The position numbers were made by a program, and so were the translations under genes. A stretch of DNA of 21,361 nucleotides from JBEBSD01 sp040394475 (GTDB lineage: Bacteria; Bacteroidota; Bacteroidia; Cytophagales; Spirosomataceae): NCBI GenBank assembly GCA_040394475.1, contig JBEBSD010000093.1, positions 1 to 21,361 of the forward strand, given 5' to 3'. Below the pieces are notes generated by a model, which saw only the letters and a program-made list of their open reading frames with translations, ran no database searches and was not told where the DNA came from. Below are positions 1 to 7,467 of the stretch, piece after piece (position 1 is the first letter of the stretch; each line of letters opens with the position of its first letter).

Positions 1-206
1 AATACCTCTGCGTAGCTCCGTGTTACATTTAACCTCCGTGCAGCCTCTGTGAAACACCTCTGCGTAGCTCCGTGTTACATTTAACCTCCGTGCAGCTCTA
101 TGAAATACCTCTGCGTAGCTCCGTGTTGCATTTAACCTCCGCGCAGCTCTATGAAATACCTCTGTGTAGCTCCGTGTTACATTTATACCTCCGTGTATCT
201 CGGGGT
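1..206. repeat. Degenerate tandem repeat, about 51 bp per unit, four copies
   Basis: Units begin at about 1, 53, 104 and 155 (spacings 52, 51 and 51). Each contains four CTCYRYG-type submotifs: CCTCTGCGTAG, CTCCGTGTTAC, CCTCCGTGCAG and CTCTATGAAATAC or a close variant. The repeat is therefore nested: a short CTCCGTG-like word inside a 51-bp unit. Copies 1-3 are nearly identical. Copy 4 diverges, and a decayed fifth copy continues to about 234 (CCTCCGTGTATCTCGGGG, then CCTCAGTGCCGC). A remnant (GCTCCGTGAGC) reappears at 281-291. Read on the minus strand the word is CACGGAG/CAGAG, which resembles low-complexity intergenic repeats I know from several environmental bacteria. The array may continue left of the window. 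No function can be assigned. Confidence 0.85.
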
Positions 207-293
207 TACCTATAACCTCAGTGCCGCTTCTATGTTTCTTTTGCGAAATTGCAGCCTAACACCTAATTTTAGCTGTGTAAAGCTCCGTGAGCT

Positions 294-1238
294 GTGTTGC
301 AAAAACGAATTCTTATACAAATGACAATTAATCAACTAGTTACAGGAGGAATTGTGGCGCTTCTTTTTACCGCCGGGGCAGCAACCGCGCAGATTCAGGA
401 TGACCGCGGCATTGTGGCCCAAGGGGCGGAAGTTGTCAAATTGGGTGACGGTTATTCTTTTACCGAAGGGCCGGTTGCAAATAAAAAAGGAGATGTTTTT
501 TTTACTGACCAGCCGAACAACAAAATCCTGAAATGGGTAGCCCGGAAAGGCACCCTGGAAGTGTTTTCAGATGCTTCAGGCCGTTCAAATGGGATGTATT
601 TCGATCAGAAAGGAAATTTGGTCGCCTGTGCCGATGCCAACAACGAGATCTGGGCTTTTGATGCGAAAGGGAAGCCCAGCGTCTGGTTAACCGGCGGCTA
701 CCTGGGAAAGGCATTCAACGGGCCGAATGATTTGTGGATAGACGCCCGCGGCGGCATTTATTTCACCGATCCCCTATATGCCCGGAAGTACTGGACCCGC
801 GACCCTGCCATGCAACAGGACGGGGAACATGTGTATTATATGACGCCTGACCGTAAAACGGTTACCCGCGTGGACGAAACAATTAAAAAGCCTAACGGGA
901 TTATCGGAACGCCGGATGGCAAAAAATTATACGTTGCCGATATCGGGGATAGTAAAACATATGTCTACGATATTAGAGCGGATGGTCAACTGGGAAACCG
1001 CCAACTGTTTACCGGAATGGGTTCCGATGGGTTAGCCCTGGACGAAAAAGGGAATGTATACCTGACGGGTGACGGCGTAACGGTGTTCGATCCGGCCGGG
1101 ACTAAAATTGCTCACATTTTTGTACGGAAAGGCTGGACGGCCAATGCCTGTTTTGGAGGCAAAGACCGCAAAACACTGTTTATCACGGCAGGTGATGCTG
1201 TTTATGGACTTAAAATGAATGTGAAGGGGGCCCGTTAA
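294..1238 (+). CDS. Exported SMP-30/gluconolactonase/LRE-like beta-propeller protein
   Basis: This is a member of the SMP-30/gluconolactonase family: six-bladed, metal-dependent propellers that hydrolyse sugar lactones or related esters. Numbering from the GTG at 294, the family motifs are FTEGPV (E59), RSNGM (99-100), FNGPNDLWID (141-150), KPNGI (N201) and SDGLALD (D245). By analogy with human SMP-30, E59, N201 and D245 are the likely metal ligands. A hydrophobic stretch at residues 17-31 followed by ATAQ looks like a Sec signal peptide, so the product is probably periplasmic. The start is uncertain. ATG at 321 gives a signal peptide with no basic residue. GTG 294 or TTG 297 adds K4 and R5, which suits export, and an in-frame TGA lies just upstream at 288-290. 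The substrate is unknown. ltaE follows after 46 bp without an obvious terminator or promoter, so co-transcription is possible. Confidence 0.85.
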   Translation: MLQKRILIQMTINQLVTGGIVALLFTAGAATAQIQDDRGIVAQGAEVVKLGDGYSFTEGPVANKKGDVFFTDQPNNKILKWVARKGTLEVFSDASGRSNGMYFDQKGNLVACADANNEIWAFDAKGKPSVWLTGGYLGKAFNGPNDLWIDARGGIYFTDPLYARKYWTRDPAMQQDGEHVYYMTPDRKTVTRVDETIKKPNGIIGTPDGKKLYVADIGDSKTYVYDIRADGQLGNRQLFTGMGSDGLALDEKGNVYLTGDGVTVFDPAGTKIAHIFVRKGWTANACFGGKDRKTLFITAGDAVYGLKMNVKGAR

Positions 1239-1284
1239 GAGAAAAGGTTTAGCGCTCCTGCCGGTACAGACCCATGAAAACGAA

Positions 1285-2310
1285 ATGCTGATTGATTTAA
1301 GAAGCGATACCATTACCCGCCCCACGCCGGAAATGCAGGCTGCTATGTGGGAGGCCAGGGTAGGTGACGACGTGTTCGGGGAGGATCCGACGGTCAATGC
1401 CCTGGAAGAAAAAATGGCCCGGCTTTTCGGTATGGAGGCTGCTTTGTTTTGCGTCTCGGGCACTATGGCCAATCAATTGGCGATCCGTGCGCATACGCTG
1501 CCCGGGACAGAGGTGATCTGTGACCGGAACTCTCATATCTATCTTTATGAGGGAGGCGGGATTATGACCAACTCCCTGGCATCTGTCAAATTGCTGGAAG
1601 GCGATTATGGCCGGCTGAACGCGGCCCAGGTGGAGGCCGCCATTACCGGCGATACCGATTTGCATGCACCGGTTACAACCCTGGTCTCGTTGGAAAATAC
1701 CATGAACAAGGGGGGAGGGGTTTGTTACGATTTCCGGGAATTGGAGGCCATTGCTGCGGTATGCAGGACGAAGCAGGTGGCCCTGCACCTGGACGGGGCC
1801 CGATTGTTCAATGCGTTGGTTGTAACCGGGGAGTCGCCGCAACGGTATGGTGCACTATTTGATACAATTGCGGTCTGTTTGTCCAAAGGTCTCGGGTGTC
1901 CGGTAGGTTCGGTGTTACTGGGCAGCAGCCAGGCAGTCCGGAAGGCGCGGCGGTTTCGGAAAGCAATGGGCGGCGGCTGGCGGCAGGCGGGATTTCTGGC
2001 GGCGGCGGGCCTCTATGCACTGGAGCATCACATAGACCGTCTGCGCGAGGATCACCGGAGGGCAGCGGTTATTGGAGATGTCTTGCGGAAACAGCGCGGT
2101 ATCCGCGCTGTTTATCCCGTGCAAACCAATATCGTCATTGCCCAACTGGAAGAAGGAATCTCCGAAGTGGTGTACCTGCGGCAACTGGAAGAAAAACAGA
2201 TCCGGGCTGTCGCCTTCGGGAAGGGCCTCGTCCGCTTCGTGACGCACCTGGACTGTACCGAAACACATCTGGAAGCATTCTGTGAGCGGATTAAAACGAT
2301 GCCCTGGTGA
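1285..2310 (+). CDS. ltaE: Low-specificity L-threonine aldolase
   Basis: This PLP-dependent fold-type I enzyme cleaves L-threonine and L-allo-threonine to glycine and acetaldehyde in the cytosol. At 341 aa it has the family's usual length. Visible signatures are LRSDTITRPT (5-14), GDDVFGEDPTVNALE (28-42), SGTMANQLA (58-66), the PLP-stacking histidine H84 in RNSHIYLYEGGG, HLDGAR (168-173, where D170 should contact the pyridine nitrogen) and the Schiff-base lysine K201 in CLSKGLGCPVGS. All expected catalytic residues are present. The ATG at 1285 puts the conserved N-terminal strand at the very start of the protein. The stop codon lies inside a terminator hairpin. It may be co-transcribed with the upstream lactonase-like gene, but no metabolic link between the two is evident. 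Confidence 0.95.
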   Translation: MLIDLRSDTITRPTPEMQAAMWEARVGDDVFGEDPTVNALEEKMARLFGMEAALFCVSGTMANQLAIRAHTLPGTEVICDRNSHIYLYEGGGIMTNSLASVKLLEGDYGRLNAAQVEAAITGDTDLHAPVTTLVSLENTMNKGGGVCYDFRELEAIAAVCRTKQVALHLDGARLFNALVVTGESPQRYGALFDTIAVCLSKGLGCPVGSVLLGSSQAVRKARRFRKAMGGGWRQAGFLAAAGLYALEHHIDRLREDHRRAAVIGDVLRKQRGIRAVYPVQTNIVIAQLEEGISEVVYLRQLEEKQIRAVAFGKGLVRFVTHLDCTETHLEAFCERIKTMPW

Positions 2311-2324
2311 AGGCATCGTTTTAA
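2291..2324. terminator. Symmetrical intrinsic terminator between convergent ltaE and DPP III genes
   Basis: A perfect 13-bp stem (2291-2303 with 2312-2324; arms TTAAAACGATGCC and GGCATCGTTTTAA) encloses an 8-nt loop. Both strands read GGCATCG followed by TTTT, so it can work in both directions. The left arm and loop contain the last codons and stop of ltaE (stop 2308-2310), and the stop codon of the minus-strand DPP III gene begins 8 bp further on. The U-run is short and lies inside the stem, which lowers certainty. Confidence 0.65.
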
Positions 2325-2332
2325 GAAAGGTT

Positions 2333-4381
2333 TTAATTGACGACGGGCAGGTTTGAATAGTTTTCTCCGTATTCAATCATTTGCTCAAAGAAGGATTCCG
2401 GGTATTCAATCCTGACGTCGGTAATAGCGTCCCCTTCCGTTACCGGAACCAGGCGCGGTTGTATAAATCCTTTGTAGGGCCTGATATTCAACCCGGCGTA
2501 GCGTTCCAGGACCTCCTGGTGGAGTTCGGCATTGACGTTTACCCCATAGGTTTCGACCAGGTGCCTGCCTGCTTCAAAATCGCCTTCCGATTTAATGCGC
2601 TGGATTTCCCGCAGCAGCTCACCAAACAGAACCCTTAACTTGTCGTAATCATTGATCTGTACGTAGGTTTTACCTTCTTTCTTTGTGAATTCCACGACGT
2701 TGTCCGGCTGGCCTTTCTCCATTACCCAATACGCATTCAGCGCCCGGTTGCGCATATGGGCTTCCTCGATTTGGTTACCCGGCTTGATCCGCGTGAGCTG
2801 GGTCATCAGTCCGTTCATCATATAGCTGTCGTATTCTGCTTTTCCTACTTCAAGCGACGGCATCACGCCGATTGCTACCAGTTTGGGATCCAGGATATAG
2901 TAGAGTGCAACCAGGTCGGCCCGGGCTTCTTCCAGGCAGGATGCATAATTTTTGAGGGTTTTATCGGGTGTGCCGATTCCCGGATTGATTTGACCGGAAG
3001 CATGCCCGATACACTCGTGCATGTCGGTATGCAGATTGCTGGCCAGTTTGCCGTGGGTCTTCAGGCGTTGAAGCTTATCCGGATCCCCTACGAATTCGTC
3101 CAGGAAGCCGCTTCCGGCACTGGAGGCGTTGTAGGCATCTACAATGTTGCTGAGGGAAACCGATTTGGAGCCATGTTCTTTCCGCACCCAGTCGGAATTG
3201 GGCAGGTTGATCCCGATAGGAGTACTCGGAGTAGCATCCCCGCTTTCTGCAATGACGGTAATGGCCTTGGCACTAATCCCTTTTACCGTTTTCTTTTTAT
3301 GCTCGGGCTGAAGCGGCGAATGGTCTTCAAACCATTGTGCCTGGGCTGCAATGGCTTCAATCCGTTTAGAGCTCTCCATGTCTTTGAGGGAGACGACACT
3401 TTCAAAGCTTCCTTTTTTTCCGATGGCATCGTTGTACACTTCCACAAATCCGTTGACGACATCCAGGCGGCTCGCGGTATCTGCTACCCAGGCAATATTA
3501 TAGGCATCCCATTTTTCCAGATCGCCGGTCTTATAATAAGCGACCAACAGCTCCAGGGCTTTTTGCTGACTGGGGTTTTCTGCGACCGTAACGGCTTTCT
3601 CAAGCCAGTAGACAATTTTTGCAATGGCGCCGCCATACATTCCGTCTATTTTCCAGACCTTCTCAACCGGTTTGCCGTTTTCTTTTACCACTTTGCTGTT
3701 AAGTCCCCATTCCGGTTCATGGTCGGTCTGGGGGAAAGTTGCATAAAAGGCTTCTACTTCATCCTGGGTAACTCCTTCGTAAAAATTATTGGCCGAGTTG
3801 ACCACATTGTCGATACCGGCCCGGAGGTCCACCATTTTCCCGGCTACCTGGGGATCGAAGAGGATTGTTTCGATTCGCCTCCCGAAGTCTTCGACAGTCT
3901 CCCCGTTCTGGAGCGGGAACTGCTCCGGGTCGCTGTTCTTCAGCAGTTCGCCGAAGTATTCCTTTGAAAATTCCGGGAGGATCTTGTCGTTTGCATAGTG
4001 ATGATAGATGCCGTTGCTGAACCAGACTTGCCCGGCATATGTTTTGAAGTTCTCCCAGTCTTCCCCTGATTGGTTCCCCTTGTAGCTCGTATAGATGTTT
4101 TCCAGCGTCTTGCGAATGGTCAGGTTATACTTTCCGCGTTGATCGTAGATGATATCCCGGCCGGCCAGTCCGGCTTCATAGAGGTAATAGGCAAGTGTTT
4201 TTTGTTGCAGTGTCAATGTTTCCCAGCCCGGAACCTGGTACCGGAGCATCTGTAAATCAGCAAATGATTCGGCTAAAACCGGGATCGGCTCCTGATCCGA
4301 CTTTTCTTTGGTAGCGGTACACGAAAGCAGCACTCCTGCCAGGAATAACAGGCAAAGGCTGTTTTTTTGGACATAGTTCAT
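2333..4381 (-). CDS. Dipeptidyl peptidase III (M49 zinc peptidase), predicted lipoprotein
   Basis: The 682-aa length fits bacterial dipeptidyl peptidase III, which removes dipeptides from peptide N-termini. The M49 zinc motif HExxGH is present as HECIGH (455-460), with H455 and H460 as ligands and E456 as the catalytic base. The third ligand is in EEARAD (484-489). Other conserved parts are LHTDMHECIGHASGQ, the N-terminal FSNGIYHHYA segment and a C-terminal YKGFIQPRLVPV strand (636-647). The N-terminus is a type II signal peptide: a hydrophobic segment, then LLSC with lipidated C21. The acidic/basic run after the cysteine (KEKSDQE) could be a Bacteroidota surface-export signal, but that is inference. 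The ATG at 4381 precedes the signal peptide directly. A terminator at 4416-4452 isolates the gene from its upstream neighbour, so its promoter must be short or overlap 4382-4415. I could not identify one there. Confidence 0.93.
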   Translation of the reverse strand: MNYVQKNSLCLLFLAGVLLSCTATKEKSDQEPIPVLAESFADLQMLRYQVPGWETLTLQQKTLAYYLYEAGLAGRDIIYDQRGKYNLTIRKTLENIYTSYKGNQSGEDWENFKTYAGQVWFSNGIYHHYANDKILPEFSKEYFGELLKNSDPEQFPLQNGETVEDFGRRIETILFDPQVAGKMVDLRAGIDNVVNSANNFYEGVTQDEVEAFYATFPQTDHEPEWGLNSKVVKENGKPVEKVWKIDGMYGGAIAKIVYWLEKAVTVAENPSQQKALELLVAYYKTGDLEKWDAYNIAWVADTASRLDVVNGFVEVYNDAIGKKGSFESVVSLKDMESSKRIEAIAAQAQWFEDHSPLQPEHKKKTVKGISAKAITVIAESGDATPSTPIGINLPNSDWVRKEHGSKSVSLSNIVDAYNASSAGSGFLDEFVGDPDKLQRLKTHGKLASNLHTDMHECIGHASGQINPGIGTPDKTLKNYASCLEEARADLVALYYILDPKLVAIGVMPSLEVGKAEYDSYMMNGLMTQLTRIKPGNQIEEAHMRNRALNAYWVMEKGQPDNVVEFTKKEGKTYVQINDYDKLRVLFGELLREIQRIKSEGDFEAGRHLVETYGVNVNAELHQEVLERYAGLNIRPYKGFIQPRLVPVTEGDAITDVRIEYPESFFEQMIEYGENYSNLPVVN

Positions 4382-4415
4382 TGGATGCGATGATTTGGTT
4401 GGCTGGCAATTACGT

Positions 4416-4452
4416 AAAAAAAAGGGTTCTTCTCAAGTGAAGAACCCTTTTT
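4416..4452 (-). terminator. Strong intrinsic terminator after the 4475-5746 gene
   Basis: A perfect 14-bp stem (4419-4432 with 4439-4452) has a 6-nt loop. On the minus strand the GAAGAACCC arm runs into eight consecutive T (complement of the A-run 4416-4423). It begins 22 bp past the stop of the minus-strand propeller gene and ends transcription before the DPP III gene. Confidence 0.9.
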
Positions 4453-4474
4453 CAGAAGGAAGAACCTTTGGGTG

Positions 4475-5746
4475 TCAGGGGATTACACGCAGGGTATGCG
4501 CGCCATTTTCCACACTGATTTTCCCGGGTTGTGCCGTTAGCGAAGGGGTATCCCCTGCGGTTACACTGAAAAATTCGACGCCGCCGGTGCGGGTTCCATA
4601 ATCCACATATTCGAAAACGGTTACCGCCACGTTAGTGCCGTCCTTGTCGAAGGCTACACTGCCCGGAAGGATACCGCCGACCGGGTAATCGGCCACCTTG
4701 GTGACCGCGCCATCGGCGGCGATTTTTAACAGGGTAAGCTGGCCTCCTACTCCGGCATTGGCATCGGCCCACGGCTGAATACCAGCTCCTGCATGGGCTG
4801 AAACGATCAGGGAGCCTTCGGGATTGATCGCAAACGCTCCCGGATTAAGCCCGATAGCAGTTTTTCCCGCTACTTTATGGTCACCGCCGGTAAGATCAAG
4901 GGTTACCACCAGCAATTCTCCTTCAGCAGTTGCTTTTCCAATGGCATCTTTGGTATCGACTACCAGGTATTTACTGCCATCGGCTGAGAATTTTCCATAG
5001 GAAAGTTTATCTCCCAACTTGACCGGCTTACCGACGGTTTCGATGTTTTTCAGTTTGCCGTTTTCTCTCAGGATTTTGTAAACCACCAACTCGCCGCTCG
5101 GAGCAAGCGTGGCCGCCACATAGTCGCCCGAAGGATGCCATGAGACATCAGCCAGATTTTGTGTACTGTCGGTATCGATCGGCAGGTACAGCAGTCGGGT
5201 TGGCTTGCCGTCATTGTCGGTCTCCAGGAAACCCAGCTTTTTTCCGACTTCTGCGGTAGAGATGATCAGCTCGTTCTTGAAAATATCAATGGCCAGAGGA
5301 TTGTTTCCAATGGAGAACGGGAACTTTACTTTTGGAGCAAGCGGGTTCACAATGTCGACGACATACACCCGTTGGCCCACCGGGCTTTCGGTGATCACGT
5401 CTTTCAATTCTTTTACCGATTCGGCAGGACTGGTGGTCGATTCGATCACGAAGGCCAACCCTCCGGTCGGAGGCACTGCAATACTTTTCGAAGTGTTGAT
5501 TGCTGAATTAGGAACCAGGACGGATTGTGCTGCTTCTCCCCGTACCAGCGGAAATTTGACAGTAGTAAGCCGGTCTTTGGAAGTAGCATCGCGCAACAGC
5601 TTTCCATCGACATAGGAAGAAGCAGAAAGGTCTGCATCGGAAAGCACTACCAGGCTACGCGCATTAAAGGTTATGGGAGAGGATTGGGAAAATGCCGGGG
5701 ATGCACCCACAGCCGCCACAGCCGCCATCAAAACAATTTTTTTCAT
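4475..5746 (-). CDS. Exported beta-propeller (YVTN/lactonase-like) protein of unknown function
   Basis: I do not recognise a specific family for this 423-aa protein. Residues 1-20 (MKKIVLMAAVAAVG..SPAFSQ) are a clear Sec signal peptide, and no lipobox is present. The mature part has at least five repeats of the blade pattern x-F/W-x-P/D-x-G followed by a hydrophobic strand: VSWHPSGDYVAATL, GKFSADGSKYLVVD, FAINPEGSLIVSAH, VAFDKDGTNVAVTV and, less clearly, NNPLAIDIFKNELIIST. This indicates a WD40/YVTN/lactonase-type propeller. The protein has no cysteine and no T9SS tail, so periplasmic residence is likely. It ends in GAHTLRVIP after a final strand. It appears monocistronic, with a strong terminator downstream and the rpsT terminator upstream. 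A near-consensus -7 element (TACAATTTG, one base too long) lies at 5814-5806. It could equally be called a 6-phosphogluconolactonase-like protein, but no catalytic residues can be pointed to. Confidence 0.8.
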   Translation of the reverse strand: MKKIVLMAAVAAVGASPAFSQSSPITFNARSLVVLSDADLSASSYVDGKLLRDATSKDRLTTVKFPLVRGEAAQSVLVPNSAINTSKSIAVPPTGGLAFVIESTTSPAESVKELKDVITESPVGQRVYVVDIVNPLAPKVKFPFSIGNNPLAIDIFKNELIISTAEVGKKLGFLETDNDGKPTRLLYLPIDTDSTQNLADVSWHPSGDYVAATLAPSGELVVYKILRENGKLKNIETVGKPVKLGDKLSYGKFSADGSKYLVVDTKDAIGKATAEGELLVVTLDLTGGDHKVAGKTAIGLNPGAFAINPEGSLIVSAHAGAGIQPWADANAGVGGQLTLLKIAADGAVTKVADYPVGGILPGSVAFDKDGTNVAVTVFEYVDYGTRTGGVEFFSVTAGDTPSLTAQPGKISVENGAHTLRVIP

Positions 5747-5978
5747 AGATAATTAGTTAAGAAAAAAGGTTAAAAAATGTGTTAACTGCACCCATCTATA
5801 GGAAGCAAATTGTATCGTTTCACGTATTGTAATGTCGCAATATATTATAAAAAAGACACTACCTGAAAATTTCTTTAGGAAAATTGTCGGCCAATCAGCG
5901 GTTGACCTTCCGGAATGAAGCGGGGAAACAGGGGAGGAGCGGCCGGAAGCTTGGGGTACGTTACCGCTTTATAATAGC

Positions 5979-6004
5979 AAAAAAAGCTCCGGTAATCCGG
6001 AGCT
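5979..6004 (-). terminator. Intrinsic terminator of rpsT
   Basis: The 8-bp stem AGCTCCGG (5985-5992) / CCGGAGCT (5997-6004) encloses a 4-nt loop. On the minus strand it is followed by a run of seven T (A-run 5979-5985). It starts 23 bp downstream of the rpsT stop. Confidence 0.88.
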
Positions 6005-6027
6005 GAGGCTACTTATAACGGGAACAA

Positions 6028-6291
6028 TCAGGCTACAGCAGCAAGGGAATTGACAAATTTTGCCAATTTCGATTTCTGATTCGCCGCTTTGTTTTTATGA
6101 ATAATGTTTTTCTTAGCAAGACGATCCAATAAAGAAGAAACCGTTTTGTACAGTTCACCCGCTACTTCTTTATCCGTTGTCGCACGCAATTTTCTAACAT
6201 ACGAACGAGTGGTTTTATGCTGGTAGCGGTTACGAAGACGTTTTGTCTCATTCGAACGGATTCTCTTTAATGCTGACTTATGATTTGCCAT
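6028..6291 (-). CDS. rpsT: 30S ribosomal protein S20
   Basis: This 87-aa, strongly basic, alpha-helical protein begins MANHKSALKRIRSNETKRLRN, the typical S20 N-terminus, and ends in a lysine-rich helix with NIIHKNKAANQKSKLAK. S20 binds 16S rRNA early in assembly of the small subunit. The gene stands alone: it has its own promoter (6332-6362), a leader of about 34 nt and its own terminator (5979-6004). S20 represses its own translation in E. coli, but I see no comparable leader structure here. Confidence 0.97.
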   Translation of the reverse strand: MANHKSALKRIRSNETKRLRNRYQHKTTRSYVRKLRATTDKEVAGELYKTVSSLLDRLAKKNIIHKNKAANQKSKLAKFVNSLAAVA

Positions 6292-6331
6292 TTTTTATGT
6301 TGCTATTCTTGTTGGTCTTTTAAAAGGTCTG

Positions 6332-6362
6332 CAAAGATAGAATCTATGTTTTTAATAATCAA
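6332..6362 (-). promoter_or_regulatory. Bacteroidota-type promoter of rpsT
   Basis: On the minus strand, TTG (6362-6360), 20 nt, then TATCTTTG (6339-6332) matches the Bacteroidota -33/-7 pattern TTTG/TAnnTTTG. The expected start of transcription is about 6325, roughly 34 nt before the rpsT ATG. Confidence 0.6.
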
Positions 6363-6411
6363 GCAATGCGTTGGAAATTTATACCCGGGACGGTGTCTTT
6401 GCAATCCGCTC

Positions 6412-6500
6412 CTGGCTGGTGACTGGTTTCTGGCCGGTGGCAGGTTTCTGGCCGGTGGCAGGTTTCTTTCTGGCTGGTGGCAGGTTTCTGGCCGGTGCGC
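6412..6500. repeat. 18-bp minisatellite, about five units
   Basis: Units start at 6412, 6430, 6448, 6466 and 6488. Units 2 and 3 are identical (CTGGCCGGTGGCAGGTTT). Unit 1 is a variant (CTGGCTGGTGACTGGTTT), unit 4 carries a 4-nt CTTT insertion, and unit 5 is cut short after CTGGCCGGTG. The array lies between the DUF4835 stop and the rpsT promoter. Because 18 is a multiple of three it creates repetitive open frames on both strands, which I take as artefacts. Confidence 0.9.
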
Positions 6501-6526
6501 AAAATGGTCTGTGGGACACAGACCAT
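6501..6526 (-). terminator. Hairpin after DUF4835 gene, probable weak terminator
   Basis: A perfect 10-bp stem, ATGGTCTGTG (6504-6513) / CACAGACCAT (6517-6526), has a GGA triloop. It starts 6 bp past the stop of the minus-strand DUF4835 gene. The minus-strand tail has only a few T before GCGC, so termination may be inefficient. It directly abuts the 18-bp minisatellite and could instead be part of a REP-like element. Confidence 0.5.
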
Positions 6527-6531
6527 GGGGG

Positions 6532-7467
6532 TCACATTCCAGCTGGGCGGACGAGACGCCGGTAGCTTTCCGTTTTTCCGGGGTCCATGGAAGAAAGCAG
6601 TGAAAAGGTTTGCTGCTTTTCATCTTCGGAGCCTTCCCGCATGACATGATAGAACTCTTCGGTTTTAGAATCGAAAAAGGAATTGAGCAGCACGGATCCG
6701 GGCCGTAGTACTGCTACCTGCTTAAGGGATTGCAGGGTTTCCAGGACGGCTTTACGGGAACCTGCAGGTGTCTCGGTAATCAGATCAAGCCCTTTTCGGT
6801 GGTAGTTATACAGCCCTTCGCGGTACGGCAGGAATTGCTGACTGTTCAGGTTTTCAATGAGCCAGTAACGGGAGCGGGAATCCCCGCCGGGAGACCAGGT
6901 CCTCTGGTAAGGCGAGGAATTCCGGGCCAGATTGGCGATGTTGAAGGCTTTTTGAATATACGGGGAACCGCCCAGTTTGCTGAAAGAATCGTAATCCACC
7001 GCCAGGGCAATGTAGGCAAGGAATGCCAGCGCATAGGAAAGTTCGTCAGTATAACTGTTTTCGTTAAAATAATACGGCGTATTGGGGAGAAACTGGAAGT
7101 TGAAAGTCCGGTCGATGTAATTGAAAATGACACTTTCATAGTTGCTGTTATACACGGGCCGGTTTACCGTAAATAACGCCGTAGCTTCGTAGGACCCGGG
7201 AGCAGGCGATTTTATAATGTTGATCATTAACTGGCATTTGATCCGCTCCTCCATCGAAAACTGATCGTTGGTCCAGTTGCGCTTGTTCATTAAATCGTTG
7301 ATATAGACGTTGATCTGCTGGGCGATAGCATCGTCGATGACCCTGCTTCCTTCCATTTGGTCGAAACTGACGTTGACCGTGCAATTTAATTCCTGAGCGG
7401 CGCCGGTCAGGGGCAGCGCCAGCAGGACAGCCAATACCGATACGATGTGCTTCAGGGAGTTCGCCAT
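6532..7467 (-). CDS. DUF4835 family exported protein (possible T9SS component)
   Basis: This 311-aa protein has a Sec signal peptide (residues 1-24, ending LTGAAQ). It matches the DUF4835 family that follows coaBC in many Bacteroidota. Recognisable features are ELNCTVNVSFDQ right after the signal peptide, DLMNKRNWTNDQFSMEERIKCQL in the first third, and FNFQFLPNTPYYFNENSYTDELSYALAFLAYIALAVDYDSFS in the middle. Its function is not firmly established. My recollection is that some annotation pipelines list the family as a T9SS accessory protein (PorD), and a T9SS client lies 2.6 kb away, but I cannot verify this. Its ATG lies 16 nt inside the 3' end of coaBC, so the two are translationally coupled. 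The commonly neighbouring recN is absent here, replaced by the repeat region and rpsT. Confidence 0.85.
   Translation of the reverse strand: MANSLKHIVSVLAVLLALPLTGAAQELNCTVNVSFDQMEGSRVIDDAIAQQINVYINDLMNKRNWTNDQFSMEERIKCQLMINIIKSPAPGSYEATALFTVNRPVYNSNYESVIFNYIDRTFNFQFLPNTPYYFNENSYTDELSYALAFLAYIALAVDYDSFSKLGGSPYIQKAFNIANLARNSSPYQRTWSPGGDSRSRYWLIENLNSQQFLPYREGLYNYHRKGLDLITETPAGSRKAVLETLQSLKQVAVLRPGSVLLNSFFDSKTEEFYHVMREGSEDEKQQTFSLLSSMDPGKTESYRRLVRPAGM

Noticed and set aside
1..206. Possible CRISPR array
   Set aside because: The repeats directly adjoin one another with no unique spacers, and units contain nested words. No cas genes are in the window.
2756..3967. Long plus-strand open frame (403 codons) antisense to the DPP III gene
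   Set aside because: The minus strand encodes a full M49 peptidase with zinc motif and signal peptide. The antisense translation shows no domain-like pattern.
6303..6647. Minus-strand open frame with repeated NLPPAR residues, and similar plus-strand frames with FLAGGR
   Set aside because: They result from the 18-bp minisatellite, whose length is a multiple of three. They overlap the DUF4835 coding end and the rpsT promoter and have no start signal.
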